A stretch of 64,000 nucleotides of DNA from Weissella kandleri (GCF_001438705.1 NZ_JQBP01000001.1:229220-293219); one strand, 5' to 3'; shown: positions 42,809 through 52,821, counted from the stretch's first letter. Translations and numbers: made by a program. Notes: generated by a model not told the origin, from the letters alone.

Positions 42809-43870
42809 GTGGACGCACAATGGCTTTTGACGTTATATGATGTAAATCAGATTCGACGACAACGGGTTATATATGGCCTTTTAAAAAATCAGTTGACGGT
42901 CTCGACAGCCTACAATGGGATGCTATATCATCAGTTTATTTTGATTGGACAAAGGCCGTGGCTTACCAAGCAAGAATATGATCAAACACTACAACAACTC
43001 ATCCAAGCGCAATGGCTGACCGAGGTAGCCAAGGGGCAAATGCAAGTTACTGCATTAGGCTTAGAACAACAAACGCTATATTGGCAAAATCATTATCGGG
43101 TGCAACATGTGTTGATGTTTGAACGGTATGACGTTAGTGGCTTTCGGGACGCTTTTTTATTAGCGAATCAGGTGGTCTCAGAGGCTTCGTTTGAAAGTAA
43201 AAGTTATTATCCTTTGCCAGCGGATAATATGACTAAAAATTGGGTTAAAAAATGGTATCATGCAAACAAACATGTTGATATCGTTTTTCAGTGGGCCCAG
43301 CAATTGAAGACCTATTTGGAAACCTTACCCCGACAAGATGCTGATTGGTTAACGAGTACTTGGGTTGGCCATGAAGTACCGGGGATGACTCATCAACAAA
43401 TATCTGGTCCCACTAGTTGGGATGAGGAAGATTATTACTGGTGGGAATTAGACCAGTACGCCCAGTTGATTGAATTTGCATTAGCTAATCCAAAGTCCTT
43501 AATTGGTAAGTTGTTTGTACCTTATCGACGTCTTACGATTAGTGCTTCTAATTTATTAACCTACCAAGCTTTTGAGCAGGGAATGTCAGTCAATGAGATC
43601 CAAAAGCAACGGCGTTTAAAGATTAGTACCATTCGCGAACATTTAATGTTAAGCGCAATGTTAGTGCCCCTAGATCAGTTTTCATATGAACGTATTTTAA
43701 ATGTCGATGTAGTCGCCTATTTCCAAACACGATTAACCCAACCCTTGACACAATGGTCTTTTGATCAAGTTAAAAATCAAGGGACGGCGGAAGAATTTTT
43801 TTATTTCCGTTTGTATGCGATTCAGCAATTTAAAAAAGCGGAACAAAGTGAGGACCAAGTTAATGAATGA
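42809..43870 (+). CDS. YpbB-like helix-turn-helix protein
   Basis: A 353-residue protein encoded directly before recQ and overlapping it by eight bases, like B. subtilis ypbB before recS/recQ. The C-terminal part has a helix-turn-helix near residues 255-300 (MSVNEIQKQRRLKISTIREHLML), a domain often seen in RecQ-linked proteins. The rest is Trp- and Tyr-rich with no known domain. I chose the GTG at 42809 because AAAAGGAG lies seven bases upstream; a TTG seven codons earlier would start inside that site. A role with RecQ in DNA repair is inferred from linkage. Confidence 0.75.
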   Translation: MDAQWLLTLYDVNQIRRQRVIYGLLKNQLTVSTAYNGMLYHQFILIGQRPWLTKQEYDQTLQQLIQAQWLTEVAKGQMQVTALGLEQQTLYWQNHYRVQHVLMFERYDVSGFRDAFLLANQVVSEASFESKSYYPLPADNMTKNWVKKWYHANKHVDIVFQWAQQLKTYLETLPRQDADWLTSTWVGHEVPGMTHQQISGPTSWDEEDYYWWELDQYAQLIEFALANPKSLIGKLFVPYRRLTISASNLLTYQAFEQGMSVNEIQKQRRLKISTIREHLMLSAMLVPLDQFSYERILNVDVVAYFQTRLTQPLTQWSFDQVKNQGTAEEFFYFRLYAIQQFKKAEQSEDQVNE

Positions 43871-45305
43871 GGATGAGTTATTAACGGTGCTGCAACAGCA
43901 TTTCGGCTTTAACCAATTTCGAGTAGGCCAGGCAGAAATTTTACAAGCACTGATGCAAGGTCAATCGACCGTCGCGCTACTGCCAACAGGGGGCGGTAAA
44001 AGTTTAATTTACCAAATGATGGGGGTTTTGCGTCCGGGTTTAATCGTTATTGTGACACCTTTATTATCTTTGATGCAAGATCAAGTTGCGCGCTTGAATT
44101 ATCTAGGTGAAAAACGTGTGGTGGCTTTGAATTCAATGTTGAGTTCAACGGAGCGAGCGCAGGTTTTACAAGCTTTACCGCAGTACCATTTTTTATTCAT
44201 TTCTCCTGAAATGTTGGGTAATCAGGACGTTTTGCAACGTCTAAGACAATGTCAGTTAAATTTGTTGGTCGTCGATGAGGCGCATACAGTTTTGAGTTGG
44301 GGGTTGGACTTTCGCCCTGATTATTTAAAACTGCCAGGAATTGTGGCGCAGTTAGGACAACCACAATTGTTATTGTTAACAGCGACAGCGACTGCGCAAA
44401 TGTTGACAGCGATGATGCAAATCTTTAAGCTTCCCATCGATCAAACTTATCTTTATCGGAGTTCCGTGGATCGACCTAATATTTATTTACACACGGAAAA
44501 TTTATCCGATGAAGATGCCAAGCGCGACCGCTTAAAGGCTTTGGTGCAAACCATGGTCGGACCAGGGATTGTTTATTTTTCATCGCGGCGTTTGGCTTCC
44601 CAAATGGCTTTGTGGTTACAGCAAGTCACTGGGTTACGAGTAGTTGCGTACCATGCAGGTTTAGACGCTCAGGATCGGTATCGTATTCAGCGACAATTTA
44701 TGCTTGATCAAATTGATGTTATCACGGCTACTTCGGCCTTTGGGATGGGCCTTGATAAAGCGGATATCCGTTATGTCATTCATTATCAAATGTCTGCCGA
44801 TATTGAGAATTATTTACAAGAGTTTGGTCGTGCGGGACGAGATGGTAAAACGGCGATAGCGGTTTTGCTATATAGTCCAGGGGATGAACAGCTACAACGG
44901 AGTATGATTGATTTAGACTTGCCAGATGCCAACGAGGTGCGTAATTTAAGCCAAACTTCTGAGCAATTACCAGGGATATCGGAATCAGCTTACCGGTTAG
45001 TACAGTATTATGCACAAAAAAGTTTGTCAATTGACGATATTAATCAAAAGTTTGAATTACGGCGTAAGCAAAGAAATCAGGCGTTAAATGCTCTGTTGGA
45101 ATACACTCAATTAACTTCTGGATTGCGTGCTTATTTATTACGTTATTTTGCAGATGATAGTAAAATTGACGCGACTTTTGAAAATGCGCAGGGCGATGTA
45201 GATTTTAAACGATTAAACTTAAAACGGGAACAAGCGATGACTACAAAAGACACGAATTCAATGGATTGGCAGCAAAAAATAGAGCAACTGTTTAATATAA
45301 GGTAA
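43863..45305 (+). CDS. recQ: RecQ-family ATP-dependent DNA helicase, short form
   Basis: A 480-residue 3'-5' DNA helicase. Present are the Q motif (FGFNQFRVGQAEIL), Walker A LLPTGGGKS (about 40-48), DEAH, SATATA-like LLTATATA, and the arginine-finger motif QEFGRAGRDGK (about 320-330). The RecQ-Ct region is short and lacks the four zinc-binding cysteines: the segment LRAYLLRYFADD is followed by no CGNCDNC-like motif. There is no HRDC domain either. The ATG at 43863 follows GAGGACCAAGTTA and overlaps the ypbB stop, so translation is coupled. Confidence 0.92.
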   Translation: MNEDELLTVLQQHFGFNQFRVGQAEILQALMQGQSTVALLPTGGGKSLIYQMMGVLRPGLIVIVTPLLSLMQDQVARLNYLGEKRVVALNSMLSSTERAQVLQALPQYHFLFISPEMLGNQDVLQRLRQCQLNLLVVDEAHTVLSWGLDFRPDYLKLPGIVAQLGQPQLLLLTATATAQMLTAMMQIFKLPIDQTYLYRSSVDRPNIYLHTENLSDEDAKRDRLKALVQTMVGPGIVYFSSRRLASQMALWLQQVTGLRVVAYHAGLDAQDRYRIQRQFMLDQIDVITATSAFGMGLDKADIRYVIHYQMSADIENYLQEFGRAGRDGKTAIAVLLYSPGDEQLQRSMIDLDLPDANEVRNLSQTSEQLPGISESAYRLVQYYAQKSLSIDDINQKFELRRKQRNQALNALLEYTQLTSGLRAYLLRYFADDSKIDATFENAQGDVDFKRLNLKREQAMTTKDTNSMDWQQKIEQLFNIR

Positions 45306-45386
45306 AGACCGCGTTAAAATGCTTTATTTTTATAGGTAAAATATGGTAACGTAAGAGCATTAAAACTGGTATGGAGGGTTCCCCTT

Positions 45387-45935
45387 ATGGACAAGCAAAA
45401 GCAAGTGAAACCATGGGAAGCATCCTTTGAAGAAACGGATGCAGTAAAAAAATATTCACGAACCGCAAATCGACGCAAGTCACAACGGGTCAGTTTGGTA
45501 GTGGGATTATTAGTGACATGTGTTTTGGTGTTGTCCTTTGTTCCGGTGTACAACTATCTTAAAGAATTAAATCAGCCTAATCAAAACGCACAAACGGCTG
45601 TCTCATCATTAACCAATAATCAAACGAAAACGTCAACTTCTAAGGTTGATGGCAAGAGCAAGTCAGAAAAGCAAGCGGAAGCCAAGGCGGAAAAGAAGCG
45701 CAAAGCTGCTGAAGAAAAAGCAGCCTCTGAAAAAGCGGCTTCAGAAGCGGCGGCTAAGTCTTCACAAGATGAGGCTGATAGTAAGACGGTCTTAGAGTTG
45801 CCTGCTAATCGACCAACTTTGTTTGGTTTTGCCGCAGCACATAACATTTCAGTTGAGCAATTATATAATTTGAATCCAGGCTTGACTGCAAGTAACTATA
45901 CCCAGTGGGTTGGTAAAGAAGTTAAAATTAAATAA
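45387..45935 (+). CDS. Membrane-anchored LysM-domain protein
   Basis: A 182-residue protein with a positively charged cytosolic N-terminus of about 38 residues, one membrane helix (VSLVVGLLVTCVLVLSFVPV), an Ala/Lys/Glu-rich flexible linker (about residues 80-128) and a C-terminal LysM domain (about 136-182) whose core is ISVEQLYNLNPGL. LysM binds N-acetylglucosamine polymers such as peptidoglycan. It has no catalytic domain, so it may be a wall-binding structural protein. Position between recQ and cmk is usual in related species. AGGAGG-like GGAGGG lies upstream. Confidence 0.85.
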   Translation: MDKQKQVKPWEASFEETDAVKKYSRTANRRKSQRVSLVVGLLVTCVLVLSFVPVYNYLKELNQPNQNAQTAVSSLTNNQTKTSTSKVDGKSKSEKQAEAKAEKKRKAAEEKAASEKAASEAAAKSSQDEADSKTVLELPANRPTLFGFAAAHNISVEQLYNLNPGLTASNYTQWVGKEVKIK

Positions 45936-46017
45936 TAAATTTAAGGTATGAAACAAGGATGATTTTTTGGTATTAAACATTCAGTTCATGCCTTTTATTG
46001 AAAGTAAAGGAGAACGT

Positions 46018-46551
46018 ATGGCTAATAACGAAAATCATAATAAGATTATGATTCAGCCGATTGAATCAAATATGAAAGCGGCCGTTGGAACTTTATTGCA
46101 TGCCGCTTTTAGTGGAACTAAACATGGTTATGATGGCGAAGCAGAATTAGTTGATGCATTACGAAAGAGCACGGAGCAAAAGATTGAACTGGTTGCCTTG
46201 GATGCTTATCATGCAGTGGTTGGTGAAGCCTTTTTGACTCAATCACAAGTGGCTGATAAAGTTGGTTACGTCTTAGCTCCGCTGGCGGTGATGCCAACGC
46301 TACAAAGGCAAGGAATTGGTGGCCGCCTGATTGAACAAGCTGAGGCTTGGACTGCTCAGAATGATGGGGATTATATTAGCATTTTAGGTGATCCAAATTA
46401 TTATGGCCGTTTCGGTTACAAACGGGCGAGCCAGCTGGGCGTTTTGCCACCCGCTGAAATTCCTGATGAATATTTCCTAATGAAAAAAATGAACGGAGAT
46501 CTTCAATTAGAAGGAACATTGAAATATGCGCCAGAATTTGGTATTAATTAA
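46018..46551 (+). CDS. GNAT family N-acetyltransferase
   Basis: A 177-residue acetyltransferase. The acetyl-CoA motif LAVMPTLQRQGIGGRLIEQA (about residues 90-109) is intact, and YISILGDPNYYGRFGYKRA is the signature of the YhbS-like subgroup. Substrate unknown. The start is the ATG at 46018, nine bases after AAAGGAG; the longer frame beginning at 45967 would begin upstream of this ribosome binding site. It lies between the LysM gene and cmk, with its own ribosome binding site and no visible terminator. Confidence 0.88.
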   Translation: MANNENHNKIMIQPIESNMKAAVGTLLHAAFSGTKHGYDGEAELVDALRKSTEQKIELVALDAYHAVVGEAFLTQSQVADKVGYVLAPLAVMPTLQRQGIGGRLIEQAEAWTAQNDGDYISILGDPNYYGRFGYKRASQLGVLPPAEIPDEYFLMKKMNGDLQLEGTLKYAPEFGIN

Positions 46552-46590
46552 AGTAGTTTAAAAATTGATAGGTACAGGTGAAATTAAAAT

Positions 46591-47259
46591 ATGGTTGCAA
46601 TGCAAATCGCAATTGATGGGCCTGCTTCAGCCGGTAAATCAACAATTGCAAAAATTTTAGCAAATCAATTAGGTTATATCTATGTTGATACAGGTGCAAT
46701 GTATCGAGTAGTGACATTGGCTGCCTTGCGGGCGCAAATTGATATCAATGATGAAGACGCCGTGACACAGCTCTTGCCAACTATTCAAATCACGTTTGCA
46801 CCAGGTGAGCCTGTGCAAAGGGTTTATTACAATGAACAAGATGTGACGGAAGAAATCCGGAGCGCTACGGTGACGAAAAATGTTTCTGCAGTGTCTTCTT
46901 ATGCGGCAGTGCGTGAGGCTATGACGAATTTGCAGCGCTTGATTGCGCAAGATGCAGGAGTAGTTATGGATGGTCGTGACATTGGAACGACAGTCCTACC
47001 ACAAGCACAGGTAAAAATTTTTCTAGTTGCTTCTGTCCACGAACGGGCTTTGCGACGCTTTAAAGAAAATCAAGCGAAAGGAAGCAATGAAACATTGGCT
47101 GAAATTGAGCAAGCGGTTCAGCATAGAGATGAATTAGATTCTAATCGAGCGATTAGTCCCTTACGTAAGGCAGATGATGCCATTAAGGTAGACACAACAG
47201 GGATGTCAATTGATGCCGTGGTGCAAAAAATTAAAGGTATTATCACAAATATCGCATAA
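46591..47259 (+). CDS. cmk: Cytidylate kinase
   Basis: A 222-residue NMP kinase that phosphorylates CMP and dCMP. Present are the P-loop [14 protein letters not shown] (about residues 8-21), [16 protein letters not shown] with the CMP-site Asp/Thr, [14 protein letters not shown] and [10 protein letters not shown] in the lid. The length is normal for Gram-positive Cmk. It is followed by rpsA after about 118 bases that hold a promoter, the conserved cmk-rpsA arrangement. Confidence 0.96.
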   Translation: MVAMQIAIDGPASAGKSTIAKILANQLGYIYVDTGAMYRVVTLAALRAQIDINDEDAVTQLLPTIQITFAPGEPVQRVYYNEQDVTEEIRSATVTKNVSAVSSYAAVREAMTNLQRLIAQDAGVVMDGRDIGTTVLPQAQVKIFLVASVHERALRRFKENQAKGSNETLAEIEQAVQHRDELDSNRAISPLRKADDAIKVDTTGMSIDAVVQKIKGIITNIA

Positions 47260-47377
47260 TGCAACTGATTTATGTAAAAAGGTCTAAAAAATATTAAAAA
47301 AACGCTAGCAATTATCGAGCACTTAGCTTATAATATACTGTATTATCACATTTGTGTGACCAGGAGGAATTATTGTA

Positions 47378-48646
47378 ATGAACGAAGAAAACAACGAGCT
47401 ATTGGCTGCGCTAGATGCACAACCCGATGTAAAGGTTGGGGATGTAGTAACTGGTGAAGTTTTGGCAATTGATGACGCACGTCAAGTTGTAGTTGGTATT
47501 GATGGAGCTGGGGTTGAAGGTGTAATCCCTGCCCGCGAATTGACTTCAGATCGCGATGCTGATGTAAACGACTTGGTAAAAGTTGGTGATCAAATTGAAG
47601 CAGTAGTTAAAATGCCTATTACTTCAGAAAAAGAAGGATACTCATGGATCCTTTCAAAGCGCCAATTGGAAGCTCGTCGTGCTTGGGAAGAAATTGCAAA
47701 CAAGTATCATGAAGGTGATATCGTTGAAGCTCCGGTTACGCAAGTCGTTAAGGGTGGATTGGTTGTCGATGTTGCCGGTGTCCGTGGATTTATCCCAGCA
47801 TCAATGATCGAAAACCGTTTCGTGCAAGATTTGAACCAATACAAGGGTGAGACTGTTAAGGCGGAAATTATTGAAATTAACGCTGCAGAATCACGCTTGA
47901 TCTTGTCACGTAAGGCTGTTTTGAATTCAGAACGTTCAGAAGCTTTGAAGCGTATCTTTGAAGAATTGACAGTTGGTGACGTTGTTGAAGGTAAGGTTGC
48001 TCGGATGACCAACTTTGGAGCCTTCATTGACCTTGGTGGGGTTGATGGATTGGTTCACGTTTCTGAAATTTCATACGAACGTGTTTCACAACCTTCTGAT
48101 GTTTTGTCAGTTGGTGAAACCGTTAAGGTGAAGGTTTTGGGATTGGATCCTGAAAAAGAACGTATCTCATTGTCAATCAAAGCAACACAACCAGGACCTT
48201 GGGAATCTGCTGCTGAAAATGCTCCAGAAGGAACTGTACTTGAAGGAACTGTTAAGCGTGTAGTTGACTTCGGTGCCTTTGTGGAAGTATTCCCTGGTGT
48301 TGAAGGATTGGTTCACGTTTCACAAATTTCACATGAACATGTTGACAATCCTTCTGATGTTTTGAAGGCTGGAGACAAGGTTCAAGTGAAGGTTTTGGAT
48401 GTTAACCCAGACCGTCAACGTTTGTCATTGTCAATTAAGGCTTTGACAGAGGCGCCTGCACGTGAGAACAATGATAACGGTGATCACGAACGTCGCAATG
48501 GTAACAATAATAACAATAACCGTCGCAACAATAACGGTGGACGTAAGAACAACCGTCGTGACTCAACACCTATGAATTATTCAACTTCTGAAGAAGAAGG
48601 AAATGCTACTTTGGGTGATTTGTTCAATTTGAAGGATTTTGACTAA
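47378..48646 (+). CDS. rpsA: Ribosomal protein S1 (four S1 domains)
   Basis: A 422-residue S1-type protein with four S1 RNA-binding repeats (about residues 15-90, 105-170, 190-260, 275-345; each has GxVxxxxxFGAFVxL-like cores such as [21 protein letters not shown]). In Gram-positive bacteria it aids translation of some mRNAs and is often called rpsA or ypfD. The C-terminal tail (about 358-402) is an Asn/Arg/Gly-rich low-complexity segment. Codon use is strongly biased, as in highly expressed genes. AGGAGGA precedes the ATG, and TATAAT near 47331 may be the -10 element. Confidence 0.95.
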   Translation: MNEENNELLAALDAQPDVKVGDVVTGEVLAIDDARQVVVGIDGAGVEGVIPARELTSDRDADVNDLVKVGDQIEAVVKMPITSEKEGYSWILSKRQLEARRAWEEIANKYHEGDIVEAPVTQVVKGGLVVDVAGVRGFIPASMIENRFVQDLNQYKGETVKAEIIEINAAESRLILSRKAVLNSERSEALKRIFEELTVGDVVEGKVARMTNFGAFIDLGGVDGLVHVSEISYERVSQPSDVLSVGETVKVKVLGLDPEKERISLSIKATQPGPWESAAENAPEGTVLEGTVKRVVDFGAFVEVFPGVEGLVHVSQISHEHVDNPSDVLKAGDKVQVKVLDVNPDRQRLSLSIKALTEAPARENNDNGDHERRNGNNNNNNRRNNNGGRKNNRRDSTPMNYSTSEEEGNATLGDLFNLKDFD

Positions 48647-48666
48647 AATCTAAATCAGCTTTGCTG

Positions 48667-48697
48667 AAAAAGGTCGGGCGTTTGCTCCGACCTTTTT
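48667..48697 (+). terminator. Rho-independent terminator after rpsA
   Basis: A perfect 11-bp stem (AAAAAGGTCGG with CCGACCTTTTT) over a nine-base loop. Confidence 0.85.
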
Positions 48698-48867
48698 CTT
48701 TTGTATTCAAGCAAGGTAACGTAGTGTATCCTGTTGATACGGTGCTAGATACCAAGCGTAAAATTGATACACTTTTAAAGACCGAGTTCATTCTAGGTTG
48801 CGTTATCGTTGTATGTTATAATAACAACAATTAATTAAGATGCTATTGCAGCAGAAAAGAGGTAAGG

Positions 48868-50178
48868 ATGGCTTATCCAGTCGTAGCGATTGTGGGACGC
48901 CCCAATGTGGGGAAATCCACGATTTTTAACCGTATTGCCGGCGATCGAATTTCGATCGTTGAAGATACGCCAGGAGTAACACGTGATCGAATTTATACAC
49001 GCGCAGAATGGCTTACACATGAATTCCGTTTGATTGATACCGGCGGCATTGAAATGAGTGATGAACCATTTATGAGCGAAATTAAGCAACAAGCTGAAAT
49101 CGCGATGGATGAAGCGGACGTGATTATTTTCATGGTTTCCGGACGCGAAGGGTTGACCGACGCGGACGAACAAGTGGCTAAATTATTATACAAAACGAAT
49201 AAGCCGGTCGTTTTAGCCGTGAACAAAGTTGACAATTTCGAAATGCGCAATGACATTTTCGATTTTTACGCTTTAGGATTGGGAGAACCATATCCCATTT
49301 CTGGATCACACGGAACGGGACTGGGGGATTTAATGGATGCGGTTGTCGCTAATTTTCCAGTTGATGACGGTGTTCCTGATGATGATACGATTCGTTTTTC
49401 ATTTATTGGACGTCCGAATGTGGGAAAGTCATCCCTAGTTAATGCTTTGTTAGGTGAAGATCGGGTAATTGTTTCAGATATCGCTGGAACAACGCGTGAT
49501 GCCGTCGACACAAAGTTCGTGACCGCTGAGGGTGATGAGTTCACGATGGTCGATACAGCTGGAATTCGAAAGCGTGGTAAAGTGTATGAGAACACTGAAA
49601 AATATTCAGTGATGCGCGCAATGCGTGCGATTGATGATTCGAATGTGGTCTTGATGGTTTTGAACGCCGAAGAGGGAATTCGTGAGCAAGATAAGCACGT
49701 CGCTGGTTACGCCCATGAAGCTGGTCGCGCAGTGATTATTGTGGTCAACAAATGGGATACTTTAGACAAAGATAACCATACCATGAAGGAATTTGAGGAT
49801 TTAATCCGGACCGAATTTCAGTATTTGGCCTATGCACCAATTATCTTTGTTTCAGCTAAGACAAAGCAACGGTTAAATAATTTGCCAGCTTTAATTAAAA
49901 GAGTGAACGAAAACCATCAACGGCGTATTCAATCAGCAACATTGAACGAAGTGATTATGGATGCATTAGCTTTGAATCCCGCCCCTAATCGGAGTGGAAA
50001 ACGGCTTCGAGTTTATTATGCAACGCAAGTTTCAATTCAACCACCAACTTTTGTGGTCTTTGTGAATGACCCTGAATTGATGCATTTTTCATATGAACGT
50101 TTCTTAGAGAACCAAATTCGCAAGGCGTTTGACTTTGAAGGAACGCCAGTGCACATTATTAAGCGAGCCCGGACCTAG
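48868..50178 (+). CDS. der: Ribosome biogenesis GTPase Der (EngA)
   Basis: A 436-residue protein with two tandem GTPase domains and a C-terminal KH-like domain, needed for 50S subunit assembly. First G domain: GRPNVGKST (about residues 10-18), DTGG, NKVD. Second: GRPNVGKSS (about 182-190), DTAG, NKWD. The KH-like domain covers about 350-436. Length and motifs are normal. TATAAT near 48818 may be part of its promoter. hup follows after about 200 bases. Confidence 0.97.
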   Translation: MAYPVVAIVGRPNVGKSTIFNRIAGDRISIVEDTPGVTRDRIYTRAEWLTHEFRLIDTGGIEMSDEPFMSEIKQQAEIAMDEADVIIFMVSGREGLTDADEQVAKLLYKTNKPVVLAVNKVDNFEMRNDIFDFYALGLGEPYPISGSHGTGLGDLMDAVVANFPVDDGVPDDDTIRFSFIGRPNVGKSSLVNALLGEDRVIVSDIAGTTRDAVDTKFVTAEGDEFTMVDTAGIRKRGKVYENTEKYSVMRAMRAIDDSNVVLMVLNAEEGIREQDKHVAGYAHEAGRAVIIVVNKWDTLDKDNHTMKEFEDLIRTEFQYLAYAPIIFVSAKTKQRLNNLPALIKRVNENHQRRIQSATLNEVIMDALALNPAPNRSGKRLRVYYATQVSIQPPTFVVFVNDPELMHFSYERFLENQIRKAFDFEGTPVHIIKRART

Positions 50179-50379
50179 GATAGAAAAAGTGGTCAAAAAG
50201 AAGCTTTTTGGCTAAAACTTGCTTTATTTTATTAAAAAAGTGTTATAAAAGGCGTTCTGGTGCGCTTTCTTTCGTAAAAACGCTTGTTATTGCTGTTAAA
50301 TTATGATAAATTTAATAACGACATAAGGTTAATTGCTTTATGAAAAAACATTGATTTTAAAAATCAGGAGGATAGTCTC

Positions 50380-50652
50380 ATGGCTAACAAGCAAGACTTA
50401 ATCAATAAGGTAGCAGAAGCTGGTTTCTCAAAGAAAGATGCAACTACTGCTGTTGATGCTACTTTCGCTGCAATTCAAGAAGAATTGAGTGCAGGTGAGA
50501 AGGTTCAATTGATCGGATTTGGAACTTTCGAAGTACGGACACGTGCCGCTCGTAAGGGCCGCAACCCACGTACAAACGATGAAATTGATATTCCAGCATC
50601 AAAGGTACCAGCCTTCAAGCCTGGTAAGGGATTGAAAGACGCTGTTAAGTAA
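50380..50652 (+). CDS. hup: DNA-binding protein HU
   Basis: A 90-residue histone-like protein that bends and compacts DNA as a dimer. The signature [20 protein letters not shown] (about residues 46-65) forms the DNA-gripping arm with its conserved Pro in RNP. The rest, from [14 protein letters not shown] to [15 protein letters not shown], is typical. AGGAGG lies upstream of the ATG and the codon bias suggests high expression. A strong terminator follows. Order der-hup is usual in this group. Confidence 0.98.
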   Translation: MANKQDLINKVAEAGFSKKDATTAVDATFAAIQEELSAGEKVQLIGFGTFEVRTRAARKGRNPRTNDEIDIPASKVPAFKPGKGLKDAVK

Positions 50653-50674
50653 GCTTCTTCCTCTCAAAAAATTT

Positions 50675-50707
50675 AGCTCTACCTAAGTTTTAGGTAGAGC
50701 TTTTTTT
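50675..50707 (+). terminator. Rho-independent terminator after hup
   Basis: AGCTCTACCTA pairs perfectly with TAGGTAGAGCT (11 bp) over a short loop, followed by seven T residues. Confidence 0.85.
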
Positions 50708-50838
50708 CGGATAAATTTGCTTTATTTAATCAAAATGAATTATAAAATGAAAAAAACTTGAAACAATTTAGTGAATCGTTTTAAAAGGTCTAGACCATTG
50801 CGGCCGAACCGTTTCCATTGATGATGTCGTAAATATAC

Positions 50839-50855
50839 ATGTAAATTATTTACAT
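50839..50855. promoter_or_regulatory. 17-bp palindrome, candidate operator upstream of the sugar transporter
   Basis: ATGTAAATTATTTACAT is a perfect inverted repeat about a single central base. It lies 25 bases before the cre-like site and just upstream of the promoter region of the GlcU/RbsU-type gene. Such symmetry suggests a regulator-binding site, but the regulator is unknown. Confidence 0.4.
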
Positions 50856-50879
50856 AAATTAAAAATTTATTGTAAAAAA

Positions 50880-50893
50880 AGATAACGCTTACA
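50880..50893. promoter_or_regulatory. cre-like site (CcpA) upstream of the sugar transporter gene
   Basis: AGATAACGCTTACA matches the consensus TGWNANCGNTNWCA at 13 of 14 positions. It lies immediately before TATAAT (50896-50901), so CcpA binding there would block transcription, a plausible catabolite repression of sugar uptake. Confidence 0.6.
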
Positions 50894-50956
50894 TATATAA
50901 TATGATAAAATCGTATTTGTGATATTAATAAGGGGACGAAAGGAAAATTAAAAACC

Positions 50957-51916
50957 ATGTCAATATTGATAGCGTTAATCCCAGCTTTAGCTTGGGGATC
51001 AGTCGGGATTGTTACAACCAAAATGGGAGGGTCTGCTGGACAACAGTCATTAGGAATGACCTTTGGAGCTTTGCTTTTTGGTGTGGTTACTCTGTTGTTC
51101 TATGTAGTGCCAAATGCCGGTGCTGATTTTGCTTTTAATTCGCGTATTTGGGTTGTAGGAATTGTTTCTGGACTAGTGTGGGCGATTGGAACGGCTGGAC
51201 AATTTATTGGCTTTAAGAAAATGGGAGTTTCGGTAGGTAACCCAATCTCAACCGGGGGTCAAATCATTGGAAACGCTTTGATGGCTGCTGCGGTACTTGG
51301 AGAGTGGAAAACTGGTAAAATGTGGTTGTTTGGATCAATTGCTATTTTAGGGGTAGTACTTGGTGCGATTTTAACTTCCTTGCCTGATCCTAATGCGCCA
51401 AAAGAAAGCAATGCTAATCGCGATTTTAAGGGTGGCTTGTTGGCCATGTTGATTTCAACATTAGGATTCATGATGTACTTCGTTTTGCCAAATCTTTTGT
51501 ACAAGACCGGTTATATTTCATCCGTTTTGCATGGAGCACCTGATGGATCAGGATTGTATTACATGACGGCAGTGGTTGGACCACAATCAATTGGACAAGT
51601 CATTGGAACGTTTTTGATTGTCATCTTCTTTATGAAAGAACAAGCTACAATGTTTGAGAAAGCAACTTGGCGGAATATTATTACTGGATTAGTTTGGGCC
51701 TTAGGAAATGTCTTCATGTTTATTTCAGCTGCTAATCCAGCCGTTGGTCAAGCGACAGCCACGACTTTATCACAAATGGGAGTTGTCGTTGGAGTCTTTG
51801 GTGGAATCTTTATCTTAGGTGAGAAAAAGACAAAGCGTCAAATGTTATATTCAATTATTGGATCAATCTTAGTGGTCTTAGGTGGCGTCATGATGGCGAA
51901 CCTAGGAGCTTTATAA
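50957..51916 (+). CDS. GRP-type sugar uptake protein (GlcU/RbsU family)
   Basis: A 319-residue membrane protein with ten predicted helices in two inverted halves of the drug/metabolite transporter fold. The N-terminus ALIPALAWGSVGIVTTKMGG and the late QMGVVVGVFGGIFILGEKKTKRQ are characteristic of the glucose/ribose porter family (GlcU, RbsU), which take up sugar by proton coupling. Glucose or ribose cannot be told apart here. A cre-like site overlaps its promoter. The gene is followed by a HAD phosphatase after 50 bases. Confidence 0.88.
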   Translation: MSILIALIPALAWGSVGIVTTKMGGSAGQQSLGMTFGALLFGVVTLLFYVVPNAGADFAFNSRIWVVGIVSGLVWAIGTAGQFIGFKKMGVSVGNPISTGGQIIGNALMAAAVLGEWKTGKMWLFGSIAILGVVLGAILTSLPDPNAPKESNANRDFKGGLLAMLISTLGFMMYFVLPNLLYKTGYISSVLHGAPDGSGLYYMTAVVGPQSIGQVIGTFLIVIFFMKEQATMFEKATWRNIITGLVWALGNVFMFISAANPAVGQATATTLSQMGVVVGVFGGIFILGEKKTKRQMLYSIIGSILVVLGGVMMANLGAL

Positions 51917-51966
51917 TCTGTTATAATTAAGTTTGTAAATTTAGCAGGATAGACGGGGGATAAAAA

Positions 51967-52779
51967 ATGGCTATTAAGATTATTTCAATTGATATTGACG
52001 GAACTTTACTGGATGATCAACATAAAATTATGCCAGCTGTGGCTGAAGCCATTAACCAGGCACGGCAACAAGGGGTTAAAATTGTAATTACCACTGGTCG
52101 GCCTTTGACAGGTGTAATGCCGATTTTAAAAGAACTGGATTTGGTTGGCGCAGATCAATATGTTATCACCCATAATGGGGGCTTAATGCAGACCACGGAT
52201 GGTTCTGAAATTTTATTTTCCGAAGCGCTGACCTTAGATCAATGGTCAGAAATTAATGATTTTATGCATCAAGAAGGAATTTATTTGCAGGCTGAAAGTC
52301 AAGATCAGGCATATACCACAACCCATTTAGTTGACCCGTGGGCTAGTTTTGAAAATTCGTTAGTTAATTTGCCTTTACATGTCGCAGAAAATGATGCCGC
52401 ATTTGAAAAAGTGGAACTTATCAAGGGAATTGCGAATGCGAATGCAGATGAATTAGATCGGGTTGAAAAAATAATTCCAGAATCAATTCATCAGTCGGTC
52501 TCAGTCATACGCTCGACTGCTAATAATTTGGAGTTTGTTAATCCAATTGCTTCAAAAGGAAATGCTTTATTAGCATTAGCTAAGCAGTTGGATGTAGCCC
52601 AAACCGAAACGATGGCAATTGGTGATCAAGAAAATGATCGCACGATGATTAAAGCGGCTGGTTTGGGAGTGGCAATGGGCAATGCCGTTCCAGCTATTAA
52701 GCAATTAGCGGATGTAATTACTGCTGATAATAATCATGCCGGTGTAGCACAAGCTATTCATGAGTATGTGTTAGATTAA
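51967..52779 (+). CDS. Cof-type HAD-IIB family phosphatase
   Basis: A 270-residue HAD phosphatase. Motif I is SIDIDGTLLDD (catalytic Asp pair near residues 8 and 10), motif II VITTGRP, and motif III/IV GDQENDRTMIKAAGLGVAMGNA. The cap domain between them marks it as a Cof/YwpJ type that dephosphorylates sugar phosphates or cofactors such as flavin nucleotides. Substrate unknown. It is probably cotranscribed with the sugar transporter upstream (short gap), which favours a sugar phosphate substrate, though weakly. A strong terminator follows. Confidence 0.9.
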   Translation: MAIKIISIDIDGTLLDDQHKIMPAVAEAINQARQQGVKIVITTGRPLTGVMPILKELDLVGADQYVITHNGGLMQTTDGSEILFSEALTLDQWSEINDFMHQEGIYLQAESQDQAYTTTHLVDPWASFENSLVNLPLHVAENDAAFEKVELIKGIANANADELDRVEKIIPESIHQSVSVIRSTANNLEFVNPIASKGNALLALAKQLDVAQTETMAIGDQENDRTMIKAAGLGVAMGNAVPAIKQLADVITADNNHAGVAQAIHEYVLD

Positions 52780-52795
52780 AAATCAATATTGAAGA

Positions 52796-52821
52796 AGCAG
52801 AACTGCGGTTCTGCTTTTTTT
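52796..52821 (+). terminator. Rho-independent terminator after the HAD phosphatase gene
   Basis: AGCAGAAC and GTTCTGCT pair perfectly over a four-base loop (TGCG) and end in seven T residues. Confidence 0.85.

Noticed and set aside
45661-45775. Repeat-like GAA/GCG-rich stretch in the LysM gene
   Set aside because: It is the coding sequence of an Ala/Glu/Lys linker, not a separate DNA repeat element.
48835-49595. Minus-strand frames of 87-112 codons inside der
   Set aside because: Antisense shadows of a strongly conserved GTPase gene.
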